Part shown: piece after piece, positions 25,973-35,125 of the stretch
Layout: the number at the start of each line of letters is the position of its first letter
Position numbering within the stretch: the first letter of the stretch is position 1
Source: Henriciella sp.
GTDB taxonomy: Bacteria > Pseudomonadota > Alphaproteobacteria > Caulobacterales > Hyphomonadaceae
Length of the DNA: 64,000 nucleotides
Reading direction: 5' to 3'
NCBI GenBank assembly: GCA_030066975.1
Contig: JASJAO010000002.1
Span: 124,001-188,000, forward strand
Notes under the pieces: generated by a model
The model's database searches: none
What the model was told of the DNA's origin: nothing
What the model saw: only the letters and a program-made list of their open reading frames with translations
Translations under genes and position numbers: made by a program

Positions 25973-27382
25973 CTAGTCTTCCGCGGCCATGTACGCGTCG
26001 AGCGTCTTATGGAAGTGGCGAATGCGGCTTTCCTGATAGGTCGCCAGCGTTGCCCCCGGCTTGCGGGTGGTCCGAAGACCTTTCTGAATACGTTTCAGAT
26101 TATCCGTATCTTGATCGATGACCATAGACGCAGAGCCCATCGCCTCAACCGTTGACCATGGCTCATCCTCGGTCAGCCAGACGATATCCGGGGTTGGCGG
26201 GTGAGAGCCATCCTCGGCTTTCGGGAACAGGAAGTAGATCTCCATGATCGAGCGCTCTGGATCATCGCCATAAGGCCGGAAACGATACCCTGCCGACAGG
26301 CCCAGGCCGCCATAAGGCACGAAATTCGGGAACACCGTATACTGAATGAGATCAATCGCGACGGAGTCTGAGGTCTCCGAGACATCCCGGTTCGAAGCGG
26401 CCGAGATTTTCTTGCGGGCCACATCGGCAAAACGCTCGCGCGGCGACTGGCCCTCAATCAGCGGATCAGACGACTTGTAGAACGGCGTATCACGCTCCAT
26501 CAGTGTGCGCGTCTTTTCCGGATCGATCCCGGCCCGTGACGGGCTCGGCACGCCCTGCGCGCTGATCATCCGGTTAATGTGGCGCACACCCGGATAGGTG
26601 TCATACTGGGTGTTGCTGTCGCCATAATAGGGCAGTGATTGCGGGTGCGCATAAGGCACGTGATAGGCTTCAACAAACGCTTCCGCACACAGCTTCCAGT
26701 TACATGGCATGATCTTGGCGACATGGATCGCCTTGTAGCGGTTTTCGAGATCATACTCAGCGAAATGTTCTGGCAAAATCTCAAGATAGGACATCAGGTC
26801 TTCACAGTCCTGATCGAAATTGATGAACACAAACCCGCCCCAGGTATCGACGCGTGCCTCAGGCAGTGTGAACTCTTCCCAATCAATGTGTTTGAAGTCC
26901 CAGGCACCCGGCACCTCTTTCAAGGACCCATCCAAGGCCCAGGTGAAGCCGTGGAAGGGACAGCGGAACTGTTTCACACAGCCGCCTTCTTTGCGCAGCA
27001 GCGTACCACGGTGCAGACAGGCATTGATATAGGCCTTGATATCCTTCGGCCCCGTGCCGGTGCGCACCACGATCAGCGAGTCATGCACGATGTTGTAAAC
27101 GACATGGTCGCCAACATTCGGAATGTCTTCGACGCGGCAGGCCCATTGCCAGGTCTTGCGCCAGATCTTCTCAACTTCCTTGTCGTGAAACTCTTTCGTC
27201 CAGTAGCGCTCAATCGGAATGTCCTCATTGCCCATATCGACGCGTGATTCCTCACGCATGTGGGCGGGCGGCGCGATTTTATCGGTCTTGTAAATGTCCT
27301 GCAGTGACGGCTTCGGACGATCTTCCGGCCCTTGCGAACTGTGCTTTCCAACAAGAAAATCGTCTGGTTTCACGATGCCCAT
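25973..27382 (-). CDS. Rieske aromatic ring-hydroxylating oxygenase, alpha subunit
   Basis: A 469-residue oxygenase component. The Rieske [2Fe-2S] ligands are C122-x-H124 (NACLHRGTLL) and C141-x2-H144 (FRCPFHGFTW). The catalytic mononuclear-iron histidines lie in AFVEAYHVPYAHP and the carboxylate in VIDQDTDNL. No small subunit or ferredoxin reductase lies next to it, so electron transfer partners must be encoded elsewhere. GGGAGGA lies about 10 bases before the ATG at 27382; the in-frame codons upstream (27400, 27391) overlap or abut it. It is divergent from a TetR gene with a palindrome in between. Confidence 0.92.
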   Translation of the reverse strand: MGIVKPDDFLVGKHSSQGPEDRPKPSLQDIYKTDKIAPPAHMREESRVDMGNEDIPIERYWTKEFHDKEVEKIWRKTWQWACRVEDIPNVGDHVVYNIVHDSLIVVRTGTGPKDIKAYINACLHRGTLLRKEGGCVKQFRCPFHGFTWALDGSLKEVPGAWDFKHIDWEEFTLPEARVDTWGGFVFINFDQDCEDLMSYLEILPEHFAEYDLENRYKAIHVAKIMPCNWKLCAEAFVEAYHVPYAHPQSLPYYGDSNTQYDTYPGVRHINRMISAQGVPSPSRAGIDPEKTRTLMERDTPFYKSSDPLIEGQSPRERFADVARKKISAASNRDVSETSDSVAIDLIQYTVFPNFVPYGGLGLSAGYRFRPYGDDPERSIMEIYFLFPKAEDGSHPPTPDIVWLTEDEPWSTVEAMGSASMVIDQDTDNLKRIQKGLRTTRKPGATLATYQESRIRHFHKTLDAYMAAED

Positions 27383-27435
27383 GACGGTCATTCCTCCCAA
27401 TTTTTAGCTTGATTGACTTTGCCTGCGACAAACTT

Positions 27436-27457
27436 ACAGACAGATTGGTCGGTATGT
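27436..27457. promoter_or_regulatory. Imperfect palindrome, likely TetR operator
   Basis: ACAgACaGAttggTCgGTaTGT (capitals symmetric) is an inverted repeat with 8 matching positions per half, located between the divergent Rieske and TetR genes. The position suits control of both. Confidence 0.6.
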
Positions 27458-27484
27458 TGTAAAAAGTCAATCAGGGAATCGATA

Positions 27485-28099
27485 ATGGGACACGCTTTAT
27501 CCACACAAAGACCGCGCCCCACTCAGGCTGAGCGCCGCGACGCGATGCGGGCGCGCTTGCTGGAGGCGACCCTTGATCTGATTGCTGAGCAGGGGTGGGC
27601 TCAGACGAGCACTCAAAAAATCTGCAAACGCGCTGGCGTCTCGCGCGGTGCACAAACCCATCACTTTCCAACTAAGGACAGCCTGTTCATTGCCGCGGTG
27701 ACCGAGATCGTATCGCGCTATCAGGACCAGATGGACGCAGTGCTACAGGATGACGATGCGCAGAAGCCCGACCTTGAAGGCCTGTTCGACTTCCTCTGGG
27801 ACGCCTGTTTTGAAGGCAATCTGCTAAAATGCTGGATGGAGGTGATGACGGCTGCCCGAACGGATCGGGCCTTGAAACTCGCCGTCAGAACAACTGACCG
27901 CCGCTCCATCGATGCGATGCGCGCCCTGGGTGAGGCCTGCGCCGACGCCCACCCGACCCGTTCAGCCGACGCCGCCGACCTGGTCGAACTCACCGTCTAT
28001 CTGCTGCGCGGGATGGTGGTGCAGACCGGCGTGCATGCCGACCCGGAAAACCGGGCGAGGCTGTTTGCGCTATGGAAGCAGATGGTGCTCGCGACCTAG
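27485..28099 (+). CDS. TetR/AcrR family transcriptional regulator
   Basis: A 204-residue regulator. The helix-turn-helix is at about 18-64 (MRARLLEATLDLIAEQGWAQTSTQKICKRAGVSRGAQTHHFPTKDSLF), and the C-terminal domain is of the TetR_C type with TVYLLRGMVVQTG. The start at 27485 follows AGGGAATCG; the in-frame upstream extension runs through the palindrome and was rejected. It is divergent from, and probably represses, the Rieske oxygenase / DUF3237 pair. Confidence 0.92.
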   Translation: MGHALSTQRPRPTQAERRDAMRARLLEATLDLIAEQGWAQTSTQKICKRAGVSRGAQTHHFPTKDSLFIAAVTEIVSRYQDQMDAVLQDDDAQKPDLEGLFDFLWDACFEGNLLKCWMEVMTAARTDRALKLAVRTTDRRSIDAMRALGEACADAHPTRSADAADLVELTVYLLRGMVVQTGVHADPENRARLFALWKQMVLAT

Positions 28100-28202
28100 C
28101 GCTTGGCGGAGCGACAGCCTCCGCATAAGGACAATCACATATTCTCTAAGCCCCTCAAGCGTCTAACCTGACAGGTTGTAGATAGGACCGGGGAGACTGA
28201 CG

Positions 28203-29141
28203 ATGAGTGAAACCATAATTGCGAATGGTGTTATGGCACCCGAAGGCGAGATCGAAGCGCAAACACAAAACCCCGGCACAATTGGCCAACAGCGCCACGA
28301 TCCCGATCGAATTCGCCAGCTGTTTGAGAACGGCGAATACCCCTACAAGAACAAGATGCGGCGCAAGACCTATGAGCGCCACAAGGCTGACCTGCAGGTC
28401 GAACTGCTGAAAGTCCAGCACTGGGTCAAGGAAACCGGTCAGAAGATTGTGGTCCTGTTTGAAGGGCGAGACGCGGCCGGCAAAGGCGGCACGATCAAGC
28501 GGTTTACTGAACACCTGAATCCACGCGGCGCTCGTGTCATCGCGCTTGAAAAGCCAACCGAGACCGAACGCGGGCAATGGTATTTTCAGCGCTATATCCG
28601 TCATCTGCCAACCGAAGGCGAAATCGTTTTCTTCGACCGGTCCTGGTACAATCGCGCCGGCGTTGAGCGCGTCATGGGCTTCTGCCGGGCGAATGAATAT
28701 CTGGAATTTATGCGCCAGGTTCCCGACCTGGAGCGGATGCTGACCCGCTCTGGCATCAAACTGTTCAAATACTGGTTCTCCGTCACGCAGGACGAGCAGA
28801 AACGGCGCTTCCAATCCCGCGAACACGACCCGCTCAAGCACTGGAAACTGTCTCCGATCGATCGGGCCTCGCTGGCGCGCTGGGATGACTATACCGAAGC
28901 CAAAGAGGCGATGTTCTTCTATACAGACACAGCTGACGCGCCCTGGACGATCATCAAGTCCTCGGATAAGAAACGCGCCCGAATCAATTGCATGCAGCAC
29001 TTCCTGAACTCGCTGGATTATCCAGACAAGAACAAACAGGTGGTCCGCGCCCCTGACCCGCTTATCGTCGGGATCAGCCAGCACGTCATCGGCAACAGCG
29101 ACCACATCCTCGGCCGCTCCCTCCACCCCGATCAGGCGTGA
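28203..29141 (+). CDS. ppk2: Polyphosphate kinase 2
   Basis: A 312-residue PPK2-family kinase that uses polyphosphate to phosphorylate nucleotides. The Walker A loop is FEGRDAAGKGGTIKR (87-101), the Walker B and lid regions are EIVFFDRSWYNRAGVERVMGF and RFQSREHDPLKHWKLSPID, and the C-terminal APWTIIKSSDKKRARIN is family-typical. Length and one-domain form fit class I (GDP/ADP-preferring), though class cannot be settled by eye. It has GGGGAGACTGACG before its ATG and stands alone. Confidence 0.95.
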   Translation: MSETIIANGVMAPEGEIEAQTQNPGTIGQQRHDPDRIRQLFENGEYPYKNKMRRKTYERHKADLQVELLKVQHWVKETGQKIVVLFEGRDAAGKGGTIKRFTEHLNPRGARVIALEKPTETERGQWYFQRYIRHLPTEGEIVFFDRSWYNRAGVERVMGFCRANEYLEFMRQVPDLERMLTRSGIKLFKYWFSVTQDEQKRRFQSREHDPLKHWKLSPIDRASLARWDDYTEAKEAMFFYTDTADAPWTIIKSSDKKRARINCMQHFLNSLDYPDKNKQVVRAPDPLIVGISQHVIGNSDHILGRSLHPDQA

Positions 29142-29210
29142 TGGGCGGCGAGATTACAGATCGAGCAGACAACTTCTGATCCGACGCTCACACCCCACCG
29201 CCAAAATCTC

Positions 29211-29226
29211 TTAAGGTGTGATTAAC
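29211..29226. promoter_or_regulatory. CtrA-type binding site
   Basis: TTAA GGTGTGA TTAAC matches the full CtrA consensus TTAA-N7-TTAAC exactly. It lies about 140 bases upstream of the gene at 29364, and a further TTAAC half-site occurs near 29255. CtrA is the master cell-cycle regulator of Caulobacter-like bacteria. Confidence 0.65.
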
Positions 29227-29363
29227 CTATTTGTCCGATTTGTAGAGACTGTGTTAACTGTTTTGTCGATCGGCACCCTCGTTCCTGTAGCCTGTTCTAG
29301 TCTGCGTTTCACGAATCGTCCTAGTGCTGATCAATCGGAGATCGGCTCAGGGGGCCTGCGAAG

Positions 29364-31457
29364 ATGACATTGCTGGAACTGGTGATTGTGGCGCATCGCT
29401 GCCGCTCGACCCACCACTTCATTGCGTTTGACGCCCTGCAGATCCTGAAAGGCCAGGATGCGGGCGACTGGAAGAATTTGATGCTGCGCCATCATGTGCA
29501 GCTGTTGAAAGGCGCGAAAGCCCCTGACACACAGTTCAAGGACTTTCAGAACCACGTCCTCCACGTGCAGGAAGGCGAGTGGGGCGGCGCACGTGACAAG
29601 GCGATGGAATGGTATGGCCGCGCGGTCGATGCGCTGCGCCGCAAGAAATGGTCGGACGCGGCCTTCGCGCTGGGCGTGATGACCCACTATTATGCCGACC
29701 CAGTCCAGCCCTTCCATACCGGTCAGACGGAAGAAGAAGGCGCGATGCACCGCGCGCTGGAATGGTCGATCGCGAAATCCCGCGACACGATCAAGGCGAT
29801 GATCGATGTCCGCGGCTATCCAACGGTTGAGGCAGGCTCAGAGACCGGCTTCGTCGCCGACATGGTGCTAGAGGGTGCGCGTTTCTCGAACCAATATTAT
29901 CAGACCTTCATTGACCATTACGATCTCGATCGCGGCGTCAAAGACCCCGAAGCCGGGCTCGATCAGACCTTGCTCGATGTGCTTGCCGATCTGATCGCCT
30001 ATGCCACAGCGGGCGTCGCTACCCTGTTTGAGCGGGCCTTTGCGGAAGCGGGCGTCAAACCTCAGAAAATCGATCTTGACCTGCCAGGCTATCTTGCCGC
30101 GCTCGACATTCCCATCCGCAAGATCACCAAACGCATCGCCGACGCGTCTGATCGCAGGCAGGTCGAAGCCATGTATGCCGAGCTGCAGGCCACCGGCAAA
30201 GTCATCAAGACGCTGCCCGCCGATGACAAGAAGATCCGCAAACTGCACGCAAAACAGGTTCTGCGGGTCCCGCTTGGCGCGCTGGACGCGCAAAACCTGA
30301 AACCTCTTGGCACCAAACATGTGCCACGCGCCAACAAAGACCTGCCCGCCCGTTACGAGCTGAAAGTCGTTCCGGTGCCCGTAGATCCTGCGGCAACACC
30401 AGCCAAGGCAAAGCCAACGACCCCGGCCCCGGCTGCGGTGACTGCGAAAAGTACCGCGAAGAAGGCCAAGCCCGACCAGAAAGACGTCGATGCCCAATGG
30501 GCTGAGTTGGAGGCCAAACGCCTGGCGGAACAGGACGCGTCGCAAGCCGCAGAAGCTGAAACAGCGCGCCTCGCCGACGAACAAGCCGAGATCGAGCGCA
30601 AGGTCACCGAAGCCAACAAGGCCTGGGCCGAGCGCCAGAAACGCAAGACCGAAGCAGCACGCCGCGCCGCTGAGAAGGCAGAAGCTGAAGAAGCCGCCCG
30701 CCTTGAGGCAGAAGCGAAAGCCGCAGCCGAAGCAGAAGCCGCGGCCAAAGCTGAACGCGAAGCCAAAGACAAAGCTGAGGCCGCGCGCCGGGCTGAAGAA
30801 GAAGCACGCGCCGCTGAGGCAAAAGCCAAAGCCGAGCAGACCGAAAAAGACGCAGCCGAGGCTAAGACAGACGATCCGGTTGCCGAAACCGTGCTCGCTG
30901 AAATCGAAGCCAGTGTCCCAAAAGACGCGTTGGGCAGCGCGATTGCGAGCCTGGGGGGCACCGCCAAAACAGAGGAAGACACATCCAAACCGGCCAAGGA
31001 CGGCGACAAAACCGTCATCAAGGCCGAGCGCCGGGATCGCCTGACCCATGACGCCCCCGTGGTCGATGCACCCTCAATTGGCCCCAAAACCGCCGAACGC
31101 CTTGCCAAGGTGAACATTGTCACGATCGGCGATCTGCTCTCGGCCGATGTCGACGAGACGGTGAAAGCCCTCAACGTGCGCTACATCACCGCCAAGACCA
31201 TGACCGACTGGCAGGACCAGACCCGACTAATGATCGAAGCGCCCGGCTTGCGCGTGCTCGACAGTCAGATCCTGGTCGGCGCGGGCATTCGTAACGCGAA
31301 TGAGCTTGCCAAGTCTTCGGCCACGAAAGTGCTGAAAGCGGCTACCAGTTTCCTCGACACGCCGAGCGGCGCACGAGTTCTATGGGGCGCCGAAGCCAAA
31401 GTCGGCGAAGGCGAAGTCAAGGAATGGATCAGTTTTGCCAAGTCTGCGCGAAACTAG
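29364..31457 (+). CDS. Zn-phospholipase-C-like / coiled-coil / HhH protein
   Basis: A 697-residue three-part protein. Residues 1-245 resemble zinc-dependent phospholipase C / S1-P1-like folds, with candidate zinc ligands in HHFIAFDAL, MLRHHVQLL, H68 (HVLHVQEGEW) and GVMTHYYADPVQPFHTG. About 335-370 is a Pro/Ala/Lys linker. About 373-503 is a continuous Ala/Glu/Lys coiled coil. About 566-697 is a DUF4332-type helix-hairpin-helix domain (SIGPKTAERLAKVNIVTIGDLLSADVDE). There is no signal peptide. The mixture of an enzyme-like fold with a DNA/RNA-binding fold is odd. The CtrA box suggests cell-cycle-timed expression. Confidence 0.78.
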   Translation: MTLLELVIVAHRCRSTHHFIAFDALQILKGQDAGDWKNLMLRHHVQLLKGAKAPDTQFKDFQNHVLHVQEGEWGGARDKAMEWYGRAVDALRRKKWSDAAFALGVMTHYYADPVQPFHTGQTEEEGAMHRALEWSIAKSRDTIKAMIDVRGYPTVEAGSETGFVADMVLEGARFSNQYYQTFIDHYDLDRGVKDPEAGLDQTLLDVLADLIAYATAGVATLFERAFAEAGVKPQKIDLDLPGYLAALDIPIRKITKRIADASDRRQVEAMYAELQATGKVIKTLPADDKKIRKLHAKQVLRVPLGALDAQNLKPLGTKHVPRANKDLPARYELKVVPVPVDPAATPAKAKPTTPAPAAVTAKSTAKKAKPDQKDVDAQWAELEAKRLAEQDASQAAEAETARLADEQAEIERKVTEANKAWAERQKRKTEAARRAAEKAEAEEAARLEAEAKAAAEAEAAAKAEREAKDKAEAARRAEEEARAAEAKAKAEQTEKDAAEAKTDDPVAETVLAEIEASVPKDALGSAIASLGGTAKTEEDTSKPAKDGDKTVIKAERRDRLTHDAPVVDAPSIGPKTAERLAKVNIVTIGDLLSADVDETVKALNVRYITAKTMTDWQDQTRLMIEAPGLRVLDSQILVGAGIRNANELAKSSATKVLKAATSFLDTPSGARVLWGAEAKVGEGEVKEWISFAKSARN

Positions 31458-31532
31458 CCACACCATCACTCTTTTCAGCCTTCGCAGCTTCGCTCATAGT
31501 TCCACCTGATTCTTCTCAACCTGTCGGAGACC

Positions 31533-32288
31533 TTGGTGCGGGCCGTGTGTGGAATGTTATTGGGATGTTTGCTGCTCGCCGCCTGTGGGGACAGCGAAAC
31601 CCGTGATGATCCCACCCAGGCCTGCCACGCGATCGAACATCTCGGCATGCCCTACACCGTCTGCTCCTATACGCGGGCAGAGACCGATATTCGCCTGTTT
31701 CACAGCGATGCAGACGGCGCCCCCTATCTCCAGTTTGATACGTTGATCGCGGATCTCGACGCCCAGGACAAAACCCTTGCTTTCGCCATGAATGGCGGCA
31801 TGTATCACGAGGATCGCAGCCCCGTCGGCTTCTATCGCGACGCCAATGGTGACCAGGCCAGCGTGAACACAAATGAGGGTCCAGGCAATTTCCATATGCG
31901 TCCAAATGGCGTGTTCTGGCTCTCTGAAGACCGCGCCGGCATTACCGAAAGCCAGGCCTATCTCGATGCCGGGATCGATCCGGACTTTGCCACCCAGTCC
32001 GGACCCATGCTGGTCATCGATGGGGCGCTGCATCCGGGTCTCAATCCGGACGGAACCTCCCGCAAGCGCCGCAACGGGGTTGGCGTGTCCGCCGATGGCA
32101 CGCTGATCCATTTCGCCATCTCCGACACGGTCGTCTCTTTCCATGATTTCGCGACACTGTTCCGTGATGCGCTGGGCGCCGACAATGCGCTGTTCCTTGA
32201 TGGTCAGGTTAGCCGCATCTACGCTCCGGAGCTGCAGCGCAATGAGACTGGTGTCGATCTCGGCCCCATCGTCGGCGTGGTGGAATAG
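31533..32288 (+). CDS. Phosphodiester glycosidase family lipoprotein
   Basis: A 251-residue protein of the NAGPA-like (DUF2233) family, which cleaves sugar-phosphodiester links. The lipobox L-A-A-C (15-18) predicts lipid attachment. AFAMNGGMYHEDRSPVGFYR, FHMRPNGVFW, ATQSGPMLVIDG, NGVGVSADG and ALFLDGQVSRIY are family motifs. The start is TTG 31533 or GTG 31536 after CGGAGA; ATG 31554 would remove part of the signal sequence. It forms an operon with the metallo-hydrolase 9 bases downstream. Confidence 0.87.
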   Translation: MVRAVCGMLLGCLLLAACGDSETRDDPTQACHAIEHLGMPYTVCSYTRAETDIRLFHSDADGAPYLQFDTLIADLDAQDKTLAFAMNGGMYHEDRSPVGFYRDANGDQASVNTNEGPGNFHMRPNGVFWLSEDRAGITESQAYLDAGIDPDFATQSGPMLVIDGALHPGLNPDGTSRKRRNGVGVSADGTLIHFAISDTVVSFHDFATLFRDALGADNALFLDGQVSRIYAPELQRNETGVDLGPIVGVVE

Positions 32289-32297
32289 GAGGTTTGC

Positions 32298-33122
32298 ATG
32301 TTTGGCAAAACCATAGTCTTTTTAGCGCTGACATTGGGTCACCTGTCCGCCGCCGCGCATGAGCATGGCCATACCGGTGCAGAAGCGACTTATCTCGGCA
32401 ACGAGGCCATCATGGTAACAGAAGACGGGGCGAAGATCCTGTTCGATCCTCTCTTTCCCAACGGCTTTGGCATTTACCAGATGGTACCGAGCGATATGCG
32501 CTCTGCTCTGATGGCCGGTGAAGCGCCGTATGACAATGTCGATGCGATCTTTGTTAGCCATATGCATGCCGATCATTTCGAGGTCGGGGCCGTGATCGCC
32601 TACCTGGAACGCCATCTCGAAACCCGACTCTACGCGCCGCAACAGGCGGTTGAACTGATGAAGGTCGAAACCGATCCGGACAGTGCCATTTTCGACCGCG
32701 TCATCGGCATTGGGCTTGAGCGCTTGGACACCCCGGAAACCTACACGCTCGGCGACATTCAGATAGATGCGGTCCGCATTCCCCATGCGGGCTGGCCGGG
32801 CCGCGCTGAGATCTCAAACCTCGTCTTTCGCGCTACTCTGCCGGATGGCACCACGGTTATGCATATGGGCGATGCCGATCCCAATCTCGTCCATTTCGAA
32901 CCGTATGAAGATCACTGGAACGCCAAGCGGACCGATACCGCCTTCCCGCCCTATTGGTTCTTTCTCGGCGGCGACGGGCCTTTGATCCTGTCACAAACCT
33001 TGAACGCCAAAACGGCCGTTGGGGTACACGTGCCCATGGTCGTTCCCGCAGACCTGATTGCCAGCGGCGCGGACTATTTGTCGGTCCCCGGTGAAACACG
33101 GGCGGTGTCCGATGCCGACTAG
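32298..33122 (+). CDS. Secreted MBL-fold metallo-hydrolase
   Basis: A 274-residue protein. A signal peptide (residues 1-20, ending SAAA) precedes a His-rich stretch (HEHGHTG) that may bind metal. The zinc site is S-H-M-H-A-D-H (87-93), with DADPNLVHFEP and VHVPMVVP contributing further ligands. It belongs to the UlaG-like branch of the superfamily. It overlaps the next gene by 11 bases, consistent with one operon from 31533 to 33686. Confidence 0.87.
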   Translation: MFGKTIVFLALTLGHLSAAAHEHGHTGAEATYLGNEAIMVTEDGAKILFDPLFPNGFGIYQMVPSDMRSALMAGEAPYDNVDAIFVSHMHADHFEVGAVIAYLERHLETRLYAPQQAVELMKVETDPDSAIFDRVIGIGLERLDTPETYTLGDIQIDAVRIPHAGWPGRAEISNLVFRATLPDGTTVMHMGDADPNLVHFEPYEDHWNAKRTDTAFPPYWFFLGGDGPLILSQTLNAKTAVGVHVPMVVPADLIASGADYLSVPGETRAVSDAD

Positions 33123-33357
33123 GCTTCGCATCGATCCAGAGCGCCGCGAGACCTTGATCGCAGAGCTACAAACCCTTTACCGCGATGAGCTCGACGAAGA
33201 GATCAGCGCATTTCGGGCCGAACAGATCTTTGACTTGATGATCAACACGCTTGGCCCAGGCATCTATAATCAGGCGGTGCAGGATGTCCGCGCCCACCTG
33301 CAAGGCAAGCTCGATGACCTCGATGGAGAGGTCTATTTCGATGGAGACACTGAATGA
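33112..33357 (+). CDS. DUF2164 family protein
   Basis: An 81-residue protein matching DUF2164 (RLRIDPERRETLIAELQTLYRDELDEEISAFRAEQIFDLMINTLGPGIYNQAV layout). No function is known. The ATG at 33112 sits inside the end of the metallo-hydrolase gene, and its stop overlaps the next ATG by 4 bases. Confidence 0.88.
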   Translation: MPTRLRIDPERRETLIAELQTLYRDELDEEISAFRAEQIFDLMINTLGPGIYNQAVQDVRAHLQGKLDDLDGEVYFDGDTE

Positions 33358-33686
33358 GCCTCACCCTCTATGGCCTCAAGAATTGCGACACTTGCAAAAA
33401 GGCCCTGAAAGCGCTCGAAGCCTCCGGTGCGTCTGTCACATTCGTGGACATCCGCGCCGAAGCTGACCTTGCCCGGAAAGTCCCGGTTTGGCTCGCCGCG
33501 GCGGGCGCGAAAGTCCTTCTCAATACCCGCTCAACTACCTGGCGCGGCCTGTCAGAGACCGAGCGCGCAGGCGATCCGGAGGCGCTGCTGATGGCCCATC
33601 CGACCCTGATCAAACGCCCGGTGATCGAACAGGGTTCAAAAATCTATGTCGGTTGGACCAAAGACACCCAGGCTGCCCTGCTCTAG
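33354..33686 (+). CDS. ArsC/Spx-family thiol reductase-like protein
   Basis: A 110-residue protein with the thioredoxin-like ArsC/Spx fold. The N-terminal C11-x2-C14 motif (KNCDTCKKALKAL) and the C-terminal LIKRPVIEQGSKIYVGW match the family. CxxC is typical of the Spx/YffB type rather than of a classical arsenate reductase, and no arsenic genes are near. It is the last gene of the operon and ends head-on against the MAPEG gene, overlapping by 4 bases. Confidence 0.9.
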   Translation: MSLTLYGLKNCDTCKKALKALEASGASVTFVDIRAEADLARKVPVWLAAAGAKVLLNTRSTTWRGLSETERAGDPEALLMAHPTLIKRPVIEQGSKIYVGWTKDTQAALL

Positions 33687-34075
33687 GTTAGCGCAAACCA
33701 GAGACAAGCCCCGGCCGTAATCAGAATAGCCAAAAGCGAAATGATCGTACCGAGCAGACGCGGCAACCCGGTCCCGGTGGCACTGCCAAGTCCCAGCGCG
33801 TGCAATACCCGGCCAACAAAGAACGTCCCGCCGAGCGCATGGATCAGCACAACCGGCGCAGACACCGCAGCCAGACCGATAAGACCCAGCAGCACAATCG
33901 GCACATCTTCAACCGCATTGGCCTGAACCCGCATGGCTTTCGCCATCGCTTCATTGTCGCCTTCGCCGTAATTGACCTGCGTTGCCACGCGGACCCTGCC
34001 GCAATTCAGCTTCAGCGCCGCAAACAGTAACGCAAACAGCCCCAGATACAGGGTTACAGCTTCAAAACCTGTCAT
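33683..34075 (-). CDS. MAPEG family membrane protein
   Basis: A 130-residue protein with four hydrophobic segments. The family motif is visible in AMRVQANAVEDVPIVLLGL, followed by FFVGRVLHALG. Bacterial MAPEG proteins are often glutathione-dependent enzymes, though a specific activity cannot be assigned. It overlaps the convergent ArsC-like stop (CTAG-type overlap). Confidence 0.9.
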   Translation of the reverse strand: MTGFEAVTLYLGLFALLFAALKLNCGRVRVATQVNYGEGDNEAMAKAMRVQANAVEDVPIVLLGLIGLAAVSAPVVLIHALGGTFFVGRVLHALGLGSATGTGLPRLLGTIISLLAILITAGACLWFALT

Positions 34076-34107
34076 TGTCTTTCCTCCCGATCAGGTAAGC
34101 ATAAGCC

Positions 34108-34944
34108 TCAACGCCGCCGTCGCGGATTAAGGTAAAGGTCATCCTCGTGATGATCGATCTGCGGCCGCAATTTGCCAAGCCGCACCTGTTTGCCGAGGCG
34201 GCGAATGTGGCGGCGTGCGGAGCCTTTGAACTTCAATACCGCACAGAACAGCTGCAACACCGCCTCCAGTTTGGCATTGGCGTAGGCCGGATCCAGCTTG
34301 ACCATCCAGGCTCCGCCAAGATTGACCACGCGCCCGTCCAGTTTGCCAATTTTCCGGCCCTGCTGATCCAGCACTGAGAAGTCGGTGCCAAAGCACATGA
34401 CGTTTCGCTTCAAGCGATAGAATTTCGGTCCGGATTTGGTCTGCAGAAAGAAGGAATAGGATTCGGGAAAGAATGGCAATTGATGCGCGGACCGCTCCAG
34501 CTGGATCAACTGCTCATGCCGGCCCAGATTGATCGAAAAGGACGGCACCGCGAGGCCCCCTGCCCCGAGCGTCAGCTGCATTGACCGCCCGAGCAGGAGT
34601 TCCGCCGTACCGCGCCAGTGCAAGCGCTCGGAAAACAGCTTGACCACCAGACGCCGCTCAAAATCCTCGCTCGCGTCCCAAAGCTCCTGGCGATAGGCCA
34701 GCAAGGCCTTGCGCTCCTTGTTGATCACGGTCTGACCAAAAATCTCCATATCCTTGGTAAACTGATCCGACGCCGCCTCGTTCTGGGTCCGCTTCATGAT
34801 CCCGATTTCGGCGAGATTGAAGTCCGTCGCCCAGAAATCGACCTTGAACTTGCGCATCTTCCGGGCCGCACGCGGCGCCGCTTTCGCCTTGACCGGTTTG
34901 GCCTCGGCTTCAGGAATATCGGCGAGGGCAGAGCCATCAGCCAT
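34108..34944 (-). CDS. Unknown soluble protein, possibly LURP-one/tubby-like fold
   Basis: A 278-residue basic protein with no membrane segment. Residues 1-30 are Ala/Lys/Pro-rich. About 30-110 are helical, and about 160-260 look beta-rich (FYRLKRNVMCFGTDFSVLDQQGRKIGKLDGRVVNLGGAWMVKLD), reminiscent of the LURP-one-related / scramblase fold, where strands alternate in just this way. The tail is very basic (ending NPRRRR). The ATG at 34944 follows ATGGAGACG. I do not recognise a named family and the fold suggestion is weak. Confidence 0.65.
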   Translation of the reverse strand: MADGSALADIPEAEAKPVKAKAAPRAARKMRKFKVDFWATDFNLAEIGIMKRTQNEAASDQFTKDMEIFGQTVINKERKALLAYRQELWDASEDFERRLVVKLFSERLHWRGTAELLLGRSMQLTLGAGGLAVPSFSINLGRHEQLIQLERSAHQLPFFPESYSFFLQTKSGPKFYRLKRNVMCFGTDFSVLDQQGRKIGKLDGRVVNLGGAWMVKLDPAYANAKLEAVLQLFCAVLKFKGSARRHIRRLGKQVRLGKLRPQIDHHEDDLYLNPRRRR

Positions 34945-35125
34945 GATCGTCTCCATATCAGATCAGGTGTCTGCTGCCTTGATGCGCGACAAGCGTCAGC
35001 ATTTGGTTAACGGATTGCTCGCTCCTGTTAAGAATTTGCAGTTGGTTCACAAGACACCGAACTTGCTCTTGTCGGCAGCCCGCCCGGCGACTACTTCACC
35101 TGCAAAGTCAGGTTAGGAGACAAGT

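Noticed and set aside
29868-31049. Minus-strand 393-codon frame
   Set aside because: Its Phe/Gly/Cys-rich repetitive translation is the mirror of the Ala/Glu/Lys coiled coil on the other strand.
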